From NCBI GenBank assembly GCA_028554645.1, contig JAQOOI010000049.1, forward strand, positions 1 to 64,000: a stretch of 64,000 nucleotides of DNA, written 5' to 3'. Positions within the stretch are counted from its first letter, which is position 1. Each line of letters begins with the position of its first letter. The position numbers and the translations under genes are program-made. Below the pieces are notes generated by a model. The model searched no databases. It was not told the origin of the DNA and was given only the letters and a program-made list of their open reading frames with translations. Source of the DNA: Omphalotus guepiniiformis (taxonomy: Eukaryota; Basidiomycota; Agaricomycetes; Agaricales; Omphalotaceae). This document shows, one piece after another, positions 22,705 through 33,450 of the stretch.

Positions 22705-23449
22705 TCAGAATGATTTGAATTCTATTCAAATAGACTCTGAGGTGGAACCAATAAAGAAAGTAAATGTTGAGGATATTTGGTCTTTGAAGGAGACTTTCAT
22801 TACATTGACAAAAGATACTGGTGAATTGAAAGCTGGTACTATTGTTCACCAAGATGTAGTTGAGCAATTCCTTAGAGATCTAGGTCCTAACAAGAAAGAT
22901 AAAGTTATACTAGTGGCTAGAGAATCAGAAGGACTTAGAGTGGTATTCCCAAAAATCAATAACTCTGATGAAACTGTGGAAGCTGTTCTAGATAGTGGTT
23001 CTCAGATCATATCAATGGATCAAATGGTAGCAATGGGACTTGGAATGTCATGGGATCCTGATGTAGTGATTCACATGCAAAGTGCAAATGGGAGTTTAAA
23101 GCCTACTAAGGGTATGGCTAGAAATGTACCTTTTGTATTTGGGGATTTAACAGTCTACTTGCAAGTTCATATTGTGGAAGAGGCTCCATATCAAGTTTTA
23201 CTTGGTAGACCTTTTGATGTAAACACCCAAAGTATAATAAAGAACTTTGAGGATGGAGGTCAAGAGATAACCATAACTGATCTAAATTCTGGCTACAAGT
23301 GTACTATTGGAACCTATCTGAGAGGAAGAGGTGTTAGAATTGAACAGAAGAAAGAAGGATCTACTCTTAAGGAGATTTGTAGACCTCCACCTGTGGTACC
23401 TAAAGATGTACAAGAAGGGGTTGTAAATTTTCAGACCTCTATGATCTGA
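22682..23449 (+). pseudogene. Second retropepsin (lineage B Pro)
   Basis: Continues lineage B Pro after a frame break. It contains VEAVLDSGSQIISMDQ with the catalytic Asp (about 22,980-23,020), HMQSANGSLKPTKGMARNVPF and YQVLLGRPFDV, the pattern of the GRPFD-type retropepsin domain found in some fungal Gypsy pols. The same blocks occur in element C (VETVVDSGSQIMSMD and so on, about 56,950-57,050). The frame stops at 23,447-23,449, six codons after a slippery heptamer at 23,425-23,431. The RT frame continues exactly in the -1 register. Confidence 0.7.
23425..23431 (+). promoter_or_regulatory. Probable -1 ribosomal frameshift site, pro/pol of element B
   Basis: The zero-frame codons GTA AAT TTT contain the canonical heptamer A AAT TTT. 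Slipping back one base continues as TCA GAC CTC TAT, which stays open through the RT ORF; the zero frame stops at TGA 23,447. A possible hairpin follows: ACCTCT (23,435-23,440) with AGAGGT just before AGCTC (about 23,462-23,467), and an inner CTGA/TCAG pairing. The same heptamer and pairings occur in element C. Confidence 0.65.
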
Positions 23450-25638
23450 TTGGCCCTCAGGGAGAGGTAGCTCTAAGAGTTGGCCTGAAAGAAAATGGTG
23501 AATTGTTTGTGGATGGGTATAAACTACCTGATGAAGATGGAACTTTTAAGAAAGAAGAATTGGCAGAAACTTTTGTATTTGCTGCTAAAGAGTATGTGGA
23601 AAAAGATAAAGAAGCTGCAGAAGTGCTAGATGCTTATATGAACTCTACTACTATAAAGAGTAGGGGAAAAGACAAGCAAGTGTTTGGTAGTTGGAGAGAA
23701 GAGTTGAAAGAAAAGAAGGATGCTATGTTTCAAGAGGAAAATTCTTGTACCATAGAAAAAGAGAAAAATAATAAAGAGTTTGTAGATGTGTATGGAAAGT
23801 ACAAATCTGTAAAGGATAAAGTTAGACCGGTTAAAGCTACTTTACCGGCTAAGTTCCGTGTAGAAAGGAATATTTTTGGTAATCCATTAGCAGAAATGCC
23901 GGAATTATCTCCAAATCCTCCTGAGTTTACACCAGGTGAAAGATACAATGAAGAAAGAAAGAATATCATAGACAAAAATCATGATGAAGGCTTTTTATGG
24001 CCAGAAGAAATAAAGTTGGTTCATCATTTGATAAAACAACAGGAAAAAGCTTTTGCTTGGGAATCTGCAGAAGGAGGAAACTTTAGAACAGATTTCTTCC
24101 CACCTGTGAAATTTCCAGTCTTACCACATGTACCTTGGGTTGAAAGAAACATTCCAATACCACCTGGTATATTTGATGATGTGTGTAAAATTATAAAGGC
24201 AAAAATTGATTCTGGAGTTTATGAACCTTCAAGTTCTTCTCACAGATCAAAATGGTTTTGTGTTTTAAAGAAAGATGGAAAAAGTTTGAGATTGGTGCAT
24301 AGTCTGGAACCATTGAATAAAGTTACTATACAACATTCAGGAATTCCACCAGCTACTGCAGATGTTGCTAGAAACTTTGCAGGAAGAGCATGTCTAGGAA
24401 CACTGGACATCTTTGTTGGATATGATGAAAGGTTGATAGATGATGATTCTAGAGACTTAACCACCTTCCAAACACCATTTGGGCCACATAGACTAGTAAA
24501 ACTGCCTATGGGTTGGACTAACTCAGTACCTATCTTTCATGATGATGTTACTTTCATTCTAAGAGATGAAATTCCACATGTGACTATACCTTATGTTGAT
24601 GATGTACCTGTAAGGGGTCCAGCAACAAGATATGAGTTACCAGATGGCAGATATGAAACTATTCCTCAAAACAATGGTATAAGGAGATTTGTATGGGAAC
24701 ATATGCAGAATATGAATAGAGTGATACAAAGAATGAAATATGTTGGTGGTACATTTTCTAGTACAAAGGCATTCATTTGTGTAAAAGAAGGCATGGTTGT
24801 TGGTTACCGTTGTTTATATGAGGGTCAAGCACCTTCTAATAAGATAGCAGAAGTGGTCACCACATGGCAAAGATTTGACTCTAAGACAGATGTCAGAGCT
24901 TTCTTGGGTACTGCTGGCCAACTTAGACAATTTATAAAGGACTATGCTAAAATTGCTGCACCTTTGCAATATTTGACCAGAAATGTTCCATTTGAGATGA
25001 AGGCTGAACAATGGGATTCTGTAGTAGCTCTTAAGGAAGCTATCAGAGTTGCACCTTGTTTGAGACCTATAGACTATATGTCAGAAAATGGGATTACACT
25101 TGCTGTAGATACCTCTTGGATGGCAGTTGGATATTATATATATCAGACTGACCCAGAAGATCCTAAGAAGAAGTACTTTAACTACTTTGGTTCAATAACA
25201 TTGAATGAAAGGGAAGCAAGGTTTTCTCAACCAAAAAGAGAGCTGTATGGTCTGAAATTAGCTTTAGAAGCTTCTTATTACTTGATTTATGGGTGTAGGA
25301 ATTTGACTGTGGAAACAGATGCTAGCTATATAAAGGGCATGTTGGATCATCCCAGTTCAGGTCCTAATGCAACTATAAACAGGTGGATAGAAGATATAAG
25401 GAAATATCAGTTTACATTGGTACATGTTAAGGGAACTTTACATGGACCAGATGGTCTATCTAGAAGGGGTCCGGGAGGTATAACAACTGAAAGACCACCT
25501 GTAAATGAGGAAGACTGTGTAGATGAAGATAATGGAGAACCATTACAGTTTAGAATGCAAAATGAAGAAGATGATATACCACTAGACTTTGAATCTTTCA
25601 GAGATAAAATAGACAATAGAGGTGGTTATCTTTTTTAA
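23431..25638 (+). CDS. Reverse transcriptase / RNase H of Gypsy element B
   Basis: The -1-frame continuation after the slippery site; the first ATG-type start would be near 23,503. In order: a linker (FVDGYKLPDEDG), the conserved approach block (FTPGERYNEERKNIIDKNH), the RT fingers (KWFCVLKKDGKSLRLVHSLEPLN), the palm with the active-site box IPYVDDVP (about 24,583-24,612), the thumb (VRAFLGTAGQLRQFIKDYAK), and RNase H (LAVDTSWMAVGYY, QPKRELYGLKLALEA, LTVETDASYIKGML, HGPDGLSRRG). Catalytic Asp pairs are present, so the domain itself looks intact at 736 codons. TAA at 25,636-25,638 then stops the frame just before the integrase region, in the same frame. The downstream continuity suggests this stop is a lesion rather than a natural end. 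Confidence 0.85.
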   Translation, partial: SDLYDLIGPQGEVALRVGLKENGELFVDGYKLPDEDGTFKKEELAETFVFAAKEYVEKDKEAAEVLDAYMNSTTIKSRGKDKQVFGSWREELKEKKDAMFQEENSCTIEKEKNNKEFVDVYGKYKSVKDKVRPVKATLPAKFRVERNIFGNPLAEMPELSPNPPEFTPGERYNEERKNIIDKNHDEGFLWPEEIKLVHHLIKQQEKAFAWESAEGGNFRTDFFPPVKFPVLPHVPWVERNIPIPPGIFDDVCKIIKAKIDSGVYEPSSSSHRSKWFCVLKKDGKSLRLVHSLEPLNKVTIQHSGIPPATADVARNFAGRACLGTLDIFVGYDERLIDDDSRDLTTFQTPFGPHRLVKLPMGWTNSVPIFHDDVTFILRDEIPHVTIPYVDDVPVRGPATRYELPDGRYETIPQNNGIRRFVWEHMQNMNRVIQRMKYVGGTFSSTKAFICVKEGMVVGYRCLYEGQAPSNKIAEVVTTWQRFDSKTDVRAFLGTAGQLRQFIKDYAKIAAPLQYLTRNVPFEMKAEQWDSVVALKEAIRVAPCLRPIDYMSENGITLAVDTSWMAVGYYIYQTDPEDPKKKYFNYFGSITLNEREARFSQPKRELYGLKLALEASYYLIYGCRNLTVETDASYIKGMLDHPSSGPNATINRWIEDIRKYQFTLVHVKGTLHGPDGLSRRGPGGITTERPPVNEEDCVDEDNGEPLQFRMQNEEDDIPLDFESFRDKIDNRGGYLF

Positions 25639-27375
25639 ATGGCAAACTCTGAAAATGATTTTGAAGATGATTTGCAAGAATGCATAGAAGAAGAAAGAAT
25701 TGCAGAATGTTATAGGATTAGAGTTTTAGAAGCTCATGGAATGGTGAAGAGTGCTTTTGCTCAAACTTTAGTAATTCCACCAGGAGATCCAGAGTGGAGT
25801 AATTCTCATCCTTATAGTGAAGTACATAGAAGGGATGAAGGAAAGAAGATGGATGATCTTCTACCTTTAATAAAGGATTGGCATTAAGATAAGAACTCAG
25901 CTGTTATTAAAAGTTTGAATAAAACTGAAAAGAGATCTTTTCTAAGACAAGCTGTTAAGTTCTTTGTTGATAAAGATGGTAAAATGTATAGAAGGAATGA
26001 AGAACTAGATGGTCAACATAAGTTGGTTGTATCTAAAGAAAAGAGAATGTACATGATGCATGCTGCACATGACAATTTGGGTCATAAAGGGATGTTTGCA
26101 ACTAAAGCTGTCATAGACAAGAGATTTTGGTGGCCAGATATGGAGAAAGATATTAATTGGTTTGTCCAATCATGTCAGGCTTGTCAAAATAGAAAGTTGG
26201 AACTTCTGAAAATACCACCCACTCTTACTTATACACCTTCTTTGTTTCAAAAGGTTCATATAGATGTGTTTAAAGTGTCACCACCTAGTAATGGCTGTTC
26301 AAATGTTGTTCATGGTAGATGTGCATTGTCTTCTTGGTCAGAAGGTAGAGCATTGAAATCAGAGACAGCAAGGTTAATAGGTGAATGGTTCTTTGAAGAC
26401 ATTATCTGTAGATGGGGTTGCCCTAATGAGGTTATCACTGATAATGCCCCAGCTATGAGAGCAATGTTGAGATGGTTGGAAGAGAAGTATGGTATAAAAG
26501 GTATTACTATATCTCCATACAATTCTCAAGCCAATGGGAAGATAGAAAGAGCTCATTTTGATATTAGAACTGCTTTGGCAAAAGCAACTGGTGGAGATTT
26601 GAAGAGATGGTACTGGTTTCTGAAACATGTCTTTTGGGCAGATAGAGTGACTGTTAGAAGAGGTCTTGGATGTTCTCCATACTTCATAGTTACTGGGGCA
26701 GAGCCAATACTACCTTTGGATATTGTGGAATCAACTTGGTTGGTTAAACCTCCAGACAGAGTTCTGACTCATGAAGAATTACTTGGATTTAGAGCACAAG
26801 CTCTAGCTAAGCATAGAACTCATGTGAATGAAATGAGGGAAAGAGTAGATGAAAACAAAAGGAAAGCATTGATAAAGTTTGAACAAGAATATGGAAATAC
26901 TATAAAGGATTATGACTTTAAACCGGGAACTCTGGTTCAAGTCAGGAATACTCAGATTGAAAAGAGCTTAGACAGAAAGATGTATCCAAGATATAAGGGT
27001 CCCATGATTGTCATCAGAAGGACAAAAGGTGGATCATACGTTATTGCAGAAATGGATGGATCAGTGCTCAAAGAAAAAGTTGCAGCATTTAGAGTCCTAC
27101 CACATGCAGCCAGATACAAACCTATACAATTGCCAGACAATATTCATGAACTAATAGACTTGGATAGTAAGCAATTGGAAGCTATGATTGAGGATGAAGA
27201 TAAAGACTTGGTCAAAAATACAGATTATATTTTTGATGCCATACCCAATCTTAGGCTTGAAGGGAACAATTCTGATGAAGAAGACAGTGATTCAGATCTT
27301 GGAGACAACTTAGAAGACAATGAGGAACCAGATTGGGACGAAGGAGTCAAAACCAGGTCAAAAAGACAGACGTGA
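25639..27375 (+). pseudogene. Integrase of Gypsy element B
   Basis: Same reading frame as RT. A linker ends in TAA at 25,885-25,887, after which the frame resumes at once (RT and IN once formed one pol). The integrase has a zinc-binding HHCC (HDNLGH...CQACQ, about 26,070-26,190) and a DDE core: HIDVFK (first Asp), VITDNAPAM (second Asp), and SQANGKIERAHF (Glu, about 26,530-26,560). A C-terminal strand region follows (KPGTLVQVRN, RYKGPMIVIRR) and an acidic tail ending KTRSKRQT at 27,375. No chromodomain is visible, unlike element A. The chromovirus insertion lies 54 bp after the stop. Confidence 0.8.
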
Positions 27376-27428
27376 ACTCGAAGTTGCAACTAGTATCCTT
27401 CATTACAAAGTCATCTAATCACTACACG

Positions 27429-27968
27429 TGTTACGGCTATGCGCCGGAACTCCGGGTCAGACCTCTGGTTTCTAGAACTTCTTCGATTTCTTCTTCCTGA
27501 CATCTGTTCAATCTTTCCATATGGTTCACTTTACAAATTCATAGTTTCCTATTCGCTCTTATTATTCTTTTCTACTCCGGACATCCGAACGTCTCCGACG
27601 TTCCATGTCCTTATTGTTCTTTAGTTTGATTCCTCTCACACTATTGTTTTATTACTCCGAGTATCTCCAGTAGAATACTCATATAAATACTTCACGCTTA
27701 TACTGTATATACTTTAGTTTTAAATCAATTTAGTCTCCGGACTACTATCTTGAATTTCTCGTCTGAACTCTCATCTCTCCTCGGACTTCCAATCCGGGTG
27801 CAGCACGGGGGGCAGTATCGAAATAATACTGCCTACCGGGTGAAGTCTTGTTGCCGGAGCAATTCGGAGCTCCTGGTTTATCTTGTCTTGTTCCTTTCGA
27901 ACTCCTTCTCTCGGACCTCCTCGGACGTCCTCGCTCTCTTACCGTCTCTAGTCCGCACGGACTTAACA
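27429..27968 (+). repeat. 5' LTR of element A
   Basis: 540 bp starting TGTTACGG and ending TTAACA, a direct repeat of 35,152-35,691. It contains a TATA-like tataaatac (about 27,680). No TGG-type primer site follows: gag ATG comes only 35 bp later, so priming may be unconventional, for example self-priming as in Tf1 (inference). Confidence 0.95.
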
Positions 27969-28003
27969 GTATTTAAAACTCTTCTCTGTGCTGCTATTTG
28001 ATC

Positions 28004-29632
28004 ATGTCACAACATCCTACAAACCCTTTACTTGAGGCTTCACAGTCTCATGCACCATTTTACCAAGGTCGCGATCCCAATGCTCTTCGTGAGTGGCGGA
28101 GATCCGGTCTGTACTCAGTTCGTGCAAGCAAATTCGTCTCACCAAGCCGAGGCTCACGCCTTTCTCAGCAACCTCCGGTCCTATCAACATTATTTTCACC
28201 AGGTCATTTGCCTGGTTTTCGAAATCCTCCGGTAACTCCGACTCGTCGAACTTCCACAATGCCGGGAGTATTACCGATACATGAAGACATTTCCGATACT
28301 GCTCCTGAAGAGCAGAATGACGAAGACGATGACATTATTGCAGCGGCAACGGAAGGAGAGGCTGGGGATCAGCCAGAAGGAATAGGAGGTAATGGTGGGA
28401 ATCCTGGAGAAGGCGATGAAGGTAATGGTGGTGGTGGACCAGGCCATGGAGGTCCGGGTGGACCTGGCGGGCCTGGAGGACCAGGTGAAAATGGTGGCGG
28501 TGGACCGGGTGGACCTGGAGGTCCTGGGGGACCTTCCGGGGGTACCGGTGGCACCGGTGATGAAGATTTTAGGCGGATGATGCAGGAGTTTCTTACCACT
28601 AGCATGGCTGGTTTTACTAACATGGCTAGGGCATTTAATACACAGGCATCCGCTGCTCCGGAAAGCAAATCGCGCTTGAAGGAGCCAGACATTTTTGACG
28701 GCTCGGATCCGCGGAAGCTCCGAAACTTTATCATTTCCTTGGCCCTTCACCACTCAGATCGGCCTCAATATTTCTCTTCCGACGATTGTAAGATCACTTT
28801 CGCGCTCTCTTATTTGTCTGGATCAGCTCTGGAATATTTCCAGCCAGAGCTACTGAACCTGGATCTGGACGATCCTCCAGCATGGATGGTCAATTATCAG
28901 GCCTTCATGCAGGAGCTGATGGAAAATTTCGGAGAGTACGATATGGAAGCGGAGGCTGAGCAACGCCTCAGTGGGCTCAAAATGAGGGATACAGATCGAA
29001 TCCGTAATTACAATGTGAAGTTTGGAGCCTACGCAGTGATGGTTCTTTGGGATCAAGCTGCTTTACGTTGGGCCTATTATCAAGGTTTGCCTTCTCGTAT
29101 TAAGGACGAGCTAATGCGGATCGAGTATCCGAAAACCTACCAGGGGACCCGGAAAGAGGCCACCAAGATTGACGCTCGTTACTGGGCTCGCTCTGCTGAG
29201 AAGCAGCGAGAACAGCGGACGTCTGGTGGAGGCTCCGGGAACTCCGGAAGTGGATCCTCCACTTCACAATCCAGTTCGCAGAAGAAGAAGAGTGGCAGTT
29301 CCAACAAGCCCTCCTCTTCCTCTAACAACCGCTCGAACTCCGGAAACTCCGGATCTGGTTCTGGTTCTGGTTCTGGCTCCGGTTCTAACTCTGGTAAGGC
29401 AAATTCCTCTTCGACCACGCCAAAGCCATATGCAGATAGGCTAGGAAAGGATGGGAAGTTGACACAGGCGGAGAAGGACAGGCGCCGGAAGTTGAAGTTA
29501 TGTTTTTTTTGTGGAGGTAATCATACTATGGATAATTGTGATAAGCGGAAGAAGTTGAACGAGGCTCGTGGACAAGCTTCGGAGGTAACTTCGGAGGACC
29601 CCAAACCGACTCCAAAGGAGTCGGAAAAATAG
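28004..29632 (+). CDS. Gag of chromovirus A
   Basis: 542 codons from the ATG at 28,004. The N-terminal 120 residues are disordered, followed by a Gly/Pro-rich stretch (GGPGGPGG repeats, about 28,430-28,560). The capsid domain begins PDIFDGSDPRKLRNFI and contains WMVNYQAFMQELMENFGEYD and RDTDRIRNYNVKFGAYA. A Ser/Gly-rich linker leads to a zinc knuckle CFFCGGNHTMDNC near 29,505-29,545, spaced C-x2-C-x3-H-x4-C, one residue shorter than the classical CCHC. The frame stops with TAG at 29,630-29,632. Pol lies in the -1 frame and is open across the stop; the overlap has an A5 run (GAA AAA TAG), a weaker slip site than those of element C. No lesion was seen. Confidence 0.85.
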   Translation: MSQHPTNPLLEASQSHAPFYQGRDPNALREWRRSGLYSVRASKFVSPSRGSRLSQQPPVLSTLFSPGHLPGFRNPPVTPTRRTSTMPGVLPIHEDISDTAPEEQNDEDDDIIAAATEGEAGDQPEGIGGNGGNPGEGDEGNGGGGPGHGGPGGPGGPGGPGENGGGGPGGPGGPGGPSGGTGGTGDEDFRRMMQEFLTTSMAGFTNMARAFNTQASAAPESKSRLKEPDIFDGSDPRKLRNFIISLALHHSDRPQYFSSDDCKITFALSYLSGSALEYFQPELLNLDLDDPPAWMVNYQAFMQELMENFGEYDMEAEAEQRLSGLKMRDTDRIRNYNVKFGAYAVMVLWDQAALRWAYYQGLPSRIKDELMRIEYPKTYQGTRKEATKIDARYWARSAEKQREQRTSGGGSGNSGSGSSTSQSSSQKKKSGSSNKPSSSSNNRSNSGNSGSGSGSGSGSGSNSGKANSSSTTPKPYADRLGKDGKLTQAEKDRRRKLKLCFFCGGNHTMDNCDKRKKLNEARGQASEVTSEDPKPTPKESEK

Positions 29633-31023
29633 TCCGCAGCCCAGATGCCTCGACACGAAATTTGGGTTGCGTTGGCCACGATCGTGTCATCTCCGAGGTT
29701 ACTCTCAACGCGTCCGCTCTTTTACACAACTCTGATTCGCTTGTATTACCACTTTGTATCGATCGGAGCTCCTCGGGCCTCAAGGGCCTCGTTAGGGAGC
29801 CCGAAAATCAGTCTACTTCATTTTTGAAATTTTCTACATTACTTGATTCTGGTTCTTCTCATAGTTTCCTCGATTCAAAATTTGTTCATGATTATTTTCT
29901 TCCGGTAACTCCGGTTCCTCCGGTTCGACTACGCCTTCTTGATGGTTCAACCGCTTCTTCATTAATTGAAGAGCTTGTTACTTTACCTGTTCAATTTCCT
30001 TCCGGGGAGACCTTGTCTCTTGACTTTTTTGTCACTTCTTTGGATTCGTCTTGTAAAGCTGTTTTAGGATACAACTTTCTTACCCGCTACAACCCGTTGG
30101 TTGACTGGGTCACAGGAGTTATTTCATTCCAAAACACTGACCAAACAGTTCCATCTCCCATTCCGCAGGCTGCATCTTCAACTCCGGTTGAGGTCGCGTC
30201 CATCGACGCATCTCCGACACCTACCTCTCGTCCTCGGAAGGCGAACTTTCCCTTTGAACCCATCTACTCATATCCAACCGTCACACAAATGGGAGCAAGA
30301 ATTTCGGACCCGTCAGATCCGGATATTGCTTTTATTGGTGCTGCAGCATTCATACGGGCTTGCAAGGAAGCTGGACAAGATCCCATTGTGATCTACAGAC
30401 GTCCGGTTGCCTCCGTTACTGGTAACGCAGCATCTATCCATCCACCTGTTGATCTCTCCGGAATACCGGAAGAGTATCACAATTTTGCTGACGTTTTTGA
30501 TGAAGGTGTTTCAGAAGTCTTACCACCGTACCGCCCTTACGACCTTAAAATCGACTTAGAGGACGGTGCTGAACCTCCCCTCGGACGTGTTTACCCACTG
30601 TCCGCAAAGGAACTAGAGGCCCTTAGGGCTTTCTTGGACAAGCATCTCGCCAACGGATTCATTACGACCTCTTCATCTAAACACGGAGCTCCGGTATTGT
30701 TTGTTCCCAAAAAGAATGGCTCACTCCGTCTCTGTGTAGATTTCCGTGGCTTGAACAAGATTACCCGCAAGGACCGTTACCCTTTACCATTAATTTCCGA
30801 CCTCCTCGACGCTCCTAAAAAGGCGAAAATCTATACCAAGCTTGATCTTCGACATGCTTACCACTTGGTTCAGATCGCCGAGGGAGACGAATGGAAAACT
30901 GCTTTCCGCACCAGATACGGCTCTTACGAATGGAAGGTCATTCCCGAGGGACTAACCAATGCTCCGGCGGCTTTTCAACGGTTTGTAAATGGACGGTCTT
31001 CGGATGTCCGAGGAGAAGGTTAA
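29632..31023 (+). pseudogene. Pol part 1 of chromovirus A: protease and RT fingers/palm
   Basis: In the -1 frame relative to gag. Retropepsin TLLDSGSSHSFLDSKF (about 29,838-29,885) with the catalytic Asp is followed by AVLGYNFLTRYNPLVDW. RT follows: APVLFVPKKNGSLRLCVDFR, KIYTKLDLRHAYHLVQIAEG (first catalytic Asp) and TRYGSYEWKVIPEGLTNAPAAFQRF. Just after FQRFVN, about 60 expected residues including the Y-x-D-D active-site box are missing. The text jumps to a sequence like DGLRMSEEKVKAI in another frame and stops at 31,021-31,023. RT is therefore catalytically dead in this copy. Confidence 0.85.
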
Positions 31024-32902
31024 GGCCATCGTCGATTGGCCCCTTCCTCGACCGGGACGCATCAAAGACATACAGTCCTTCCTTGGTTTCTGCAATTTCT
31101 ACCGCCGTTTCATTTTCAATTATTCTGGTATTGTGGTTCCACTAACTCGTCTTACTCGCAAAGGTATTCCTTGGAAATGGTCCGAGGAGTGTCAACATTC
31201 TTTTGATTCACTTAAATCTGCTTTTCTTTCCGCTCCTGTTTTAACTCACTGGGAACCTGACCGACAGATAATCCTGGAAACGGACGCCTCGGACTACGCC
31301 ATAGCGGCAATTCTTTCACTTCGTATGGACGATGGAGAAATTCATCCAGTCGCATTTCTTTCTCAGACCCTTCATGCAGCGGAGCTCAACTACGACACCC
31401 ACGACAAGGAGCTCCTCGCCATCTTTGAATCTTTCCAACACTGGCAGCATTACTTGGAGGGCTCCGCAACGCCGGTCGACATGGTCACAGATCATAAGAA
31501 CTTGGAGTACTTCAGTACTACCAAAGTCTTGACGCGCCGACAGGTTAGATGGAGTGAATACTTGTCTCACTTTAATATGGTAATCCGGTTCCGACCGGGG
31601 CGCCTCGGGGCAAAACCTGACGCTCTGACTCGATGTTGGGACGTCTACCCAAAAGAGGGAGATAGTACTTATGCTACGGTCAATCCACAGAATCTGAAAC
31701 CGATTTTCACCCAAGAACAACTATCGACTTCACTTCGAGCAACTTTCCTAGAAGGTCCGGTCCTTCGCGCTAGTATCATTATGGATCTCGACAAACTACA
31801 TCAGTCGATCCGGGAATCTCTAGCTTCAGACCCAGAGTCCAAGGCAGGTATGTCACTTGCCAATGATGATGCTAACAAACGTTGGACTTTAGACAACTCC
31901 GGACAACTCCGGCTTGACAGTCGCATTTATGTTCCAGACTCGGGTGACCTACGGCTTCAGGTACTTCGATATTTCCATGACCACCCACTTTCAGGACACT
32001 TTGGGCAGAACCGGACACTCGAGGTCATCCAAAGACAGTATACCTGGCCTCGGATCCGAGAGTTCGTCCGGTCCTACGTGCAATCCTGCACTGTTTGCGG
32101 TCGCAACAAGAGCCGTAGACACCGTCCTTATGGTCTTCTTCAACCTCTCCCAGTACCGGAACGTCCTTGGGATTCCATATCCATGGACTTCATTGAACAA
32201 CTTCCGGATTCTCATGGCTTTACAGCCATTCTAGTCGTGGTAGACAGGGCATCTAAGCAAGCCATTTTTATTCCTACTTTTGACACCATAACCTCCGAAC
32301 AGCTAGCCCAACTTTTTGTCCTTCACGTATTCTCTAAACACGGTGTTCCTCGGCATGTCACCTCCGACCGGGGCTCCGAGTTTGTCTCGCAGTTTTTTAG
32401 GGCTTTAGGTAAAGCGTTGCAGATGGAGCTTCATTACACCTCCGGTTATCATCCGGAGGCTGATGGACAAACTGAACGAGCTAACCAAACTCTAGAACAG
32501 TACATCCGAATTTATTGTTCTTACCAACAGGATGACTGGGATGAACTCTTGGCCATTGCAGAGTTTGCTTACAATAATGCTCCAAACGGCTCCACTGGCA
32601 TTTCGCCCTTCTTTGCCAACAAAGGTTATCACCCAAACCTTTCAATACATCCGGAATACGACCTCGCATCCGACCGGGCTCGACAGTTTGTGGTCAACCT
32701 TGACGAGCTCCACACTTTTCTATGCAATGAGATTACTCTTGCTCAGACTCATTACAAGGAACAAGCTGACTGGCGGAGGTCCTCGGCTCCGGAATTTTCC
32801 ATTGGCTCAGAAGTATATCTTAACACTAAGCACATTCGTTCTACCCGTCCTACAGCTAAATTTTCCAAGAAATATCTAGGACCATTTAAAATTCTAGCTT
32901 GA
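30989..32902 (+). pseudogene. Pol part 2 of chromovirus A: RT thumb, RNase H, integrase
   Basis: Begins at GLRMSEEKVKAIVDWPLP (after the deletion), then the thumb IQSFLGFCNFYRRFI. RNase H is ETDASDYAIAAIL, ELNYDTHDKELLAIFESF and VTDHKNLEYF, ending AKPDALTR. Integrase has the zinc finger HDHPLSGHFG...CTVCGRNKSRRHRP, the core SMDFIEQLP (Asp), VTSDRGSEFVSQFF (Asp) and ADGQTERANQTLEQYIR (Glu), then EVYLNTKHIRSTRP. TGA at 32,900-32,902 ends it at KILA. The next codons in the same frame read PSNLAYTL, the normal continuation, so this is a nonsense mutation, probably CGA to TGA. Confidence 0.88.
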
Positions 32903-33268
32903 CCTAGTAACCTTGCCTATACACTACAGCTTCTGGACTACCTCCGGTCCGTACATCCAGTATTCCATGTCTCCCAACTCGAACCAGCACCTCCCAACAC
33001 CATTCCTAACCGCACGCAACCTCCGCCTCCTCCGGTTGAGGTCAACGGTGAAGTTGAATACGAGATCGCTCAGATACTGGACTCCAAGTTGGATCGGAGA
33101 CGCCGGAAATGTCCGCTATTGTACTATGTCCAATGGCTTGGTTATGAAGGAACAGATGAAGAATTCTCGTGGGTCTTAGCTGATGAACTCACAGCTGAAG
33201 ACTACATCCAGGATTTCCATGTCCGATATCCAGACAAACCTGGACCTCTGTCGAAGTTGACAATCTGA
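32903..33268 (+). pseudogene. Chromodomain C-terminus of chromovirus A integrase
   Basis: The same frame as the integrase after the TGA. It shows HPVFHVSQLEPAPPNT, then VEYEIAQILDSKLDRRRRK, LLYYVQWLGYEGTDEEFSWV and a final helix ending at TGA 33,266-33,268. The aromatic cage positions of a chromodomain (Y in YEI, W in VQWLGY, and F/W in EFSW) are visible. In chromoviruses this domain targets integration to heterochromatin by binding methylated histone H3. It is cut off from integrase by the upstream stop in this copy. Confidence 0.8.
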
Positions 33269-33450
33269 TCGGACATCCTCAGATGTTGACGGTCTTGGTG
33301 TTTCTTTCTTTTTTCTTATTTCTATCTTTCTCTTACTATCACGCTTATCTCATCATAAAAACAGACATTTATTTATATACAAACAAAAAAAAAAAAAAAA
33401 AAACAAAAGACATTACAACCCATTTCTTTCTATCTACATTTCATTCCTAT

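Noticed and set aside
28271..28753. Gly/Pro-rich frames on the minus strand over gag of element A
   Set aside because: Antisense readings of the GGPGGPGG repeat region; no independent support.
29623..29632. Strong -1 slippery site at gag/pol of chromovirus A
   Set aside because: Pol is in the -1 frame, but the sequence G GAA AAA does not fit X XXY YYZ. Only a simple A-run slip is possible, so it is not claimed as a canonical site.
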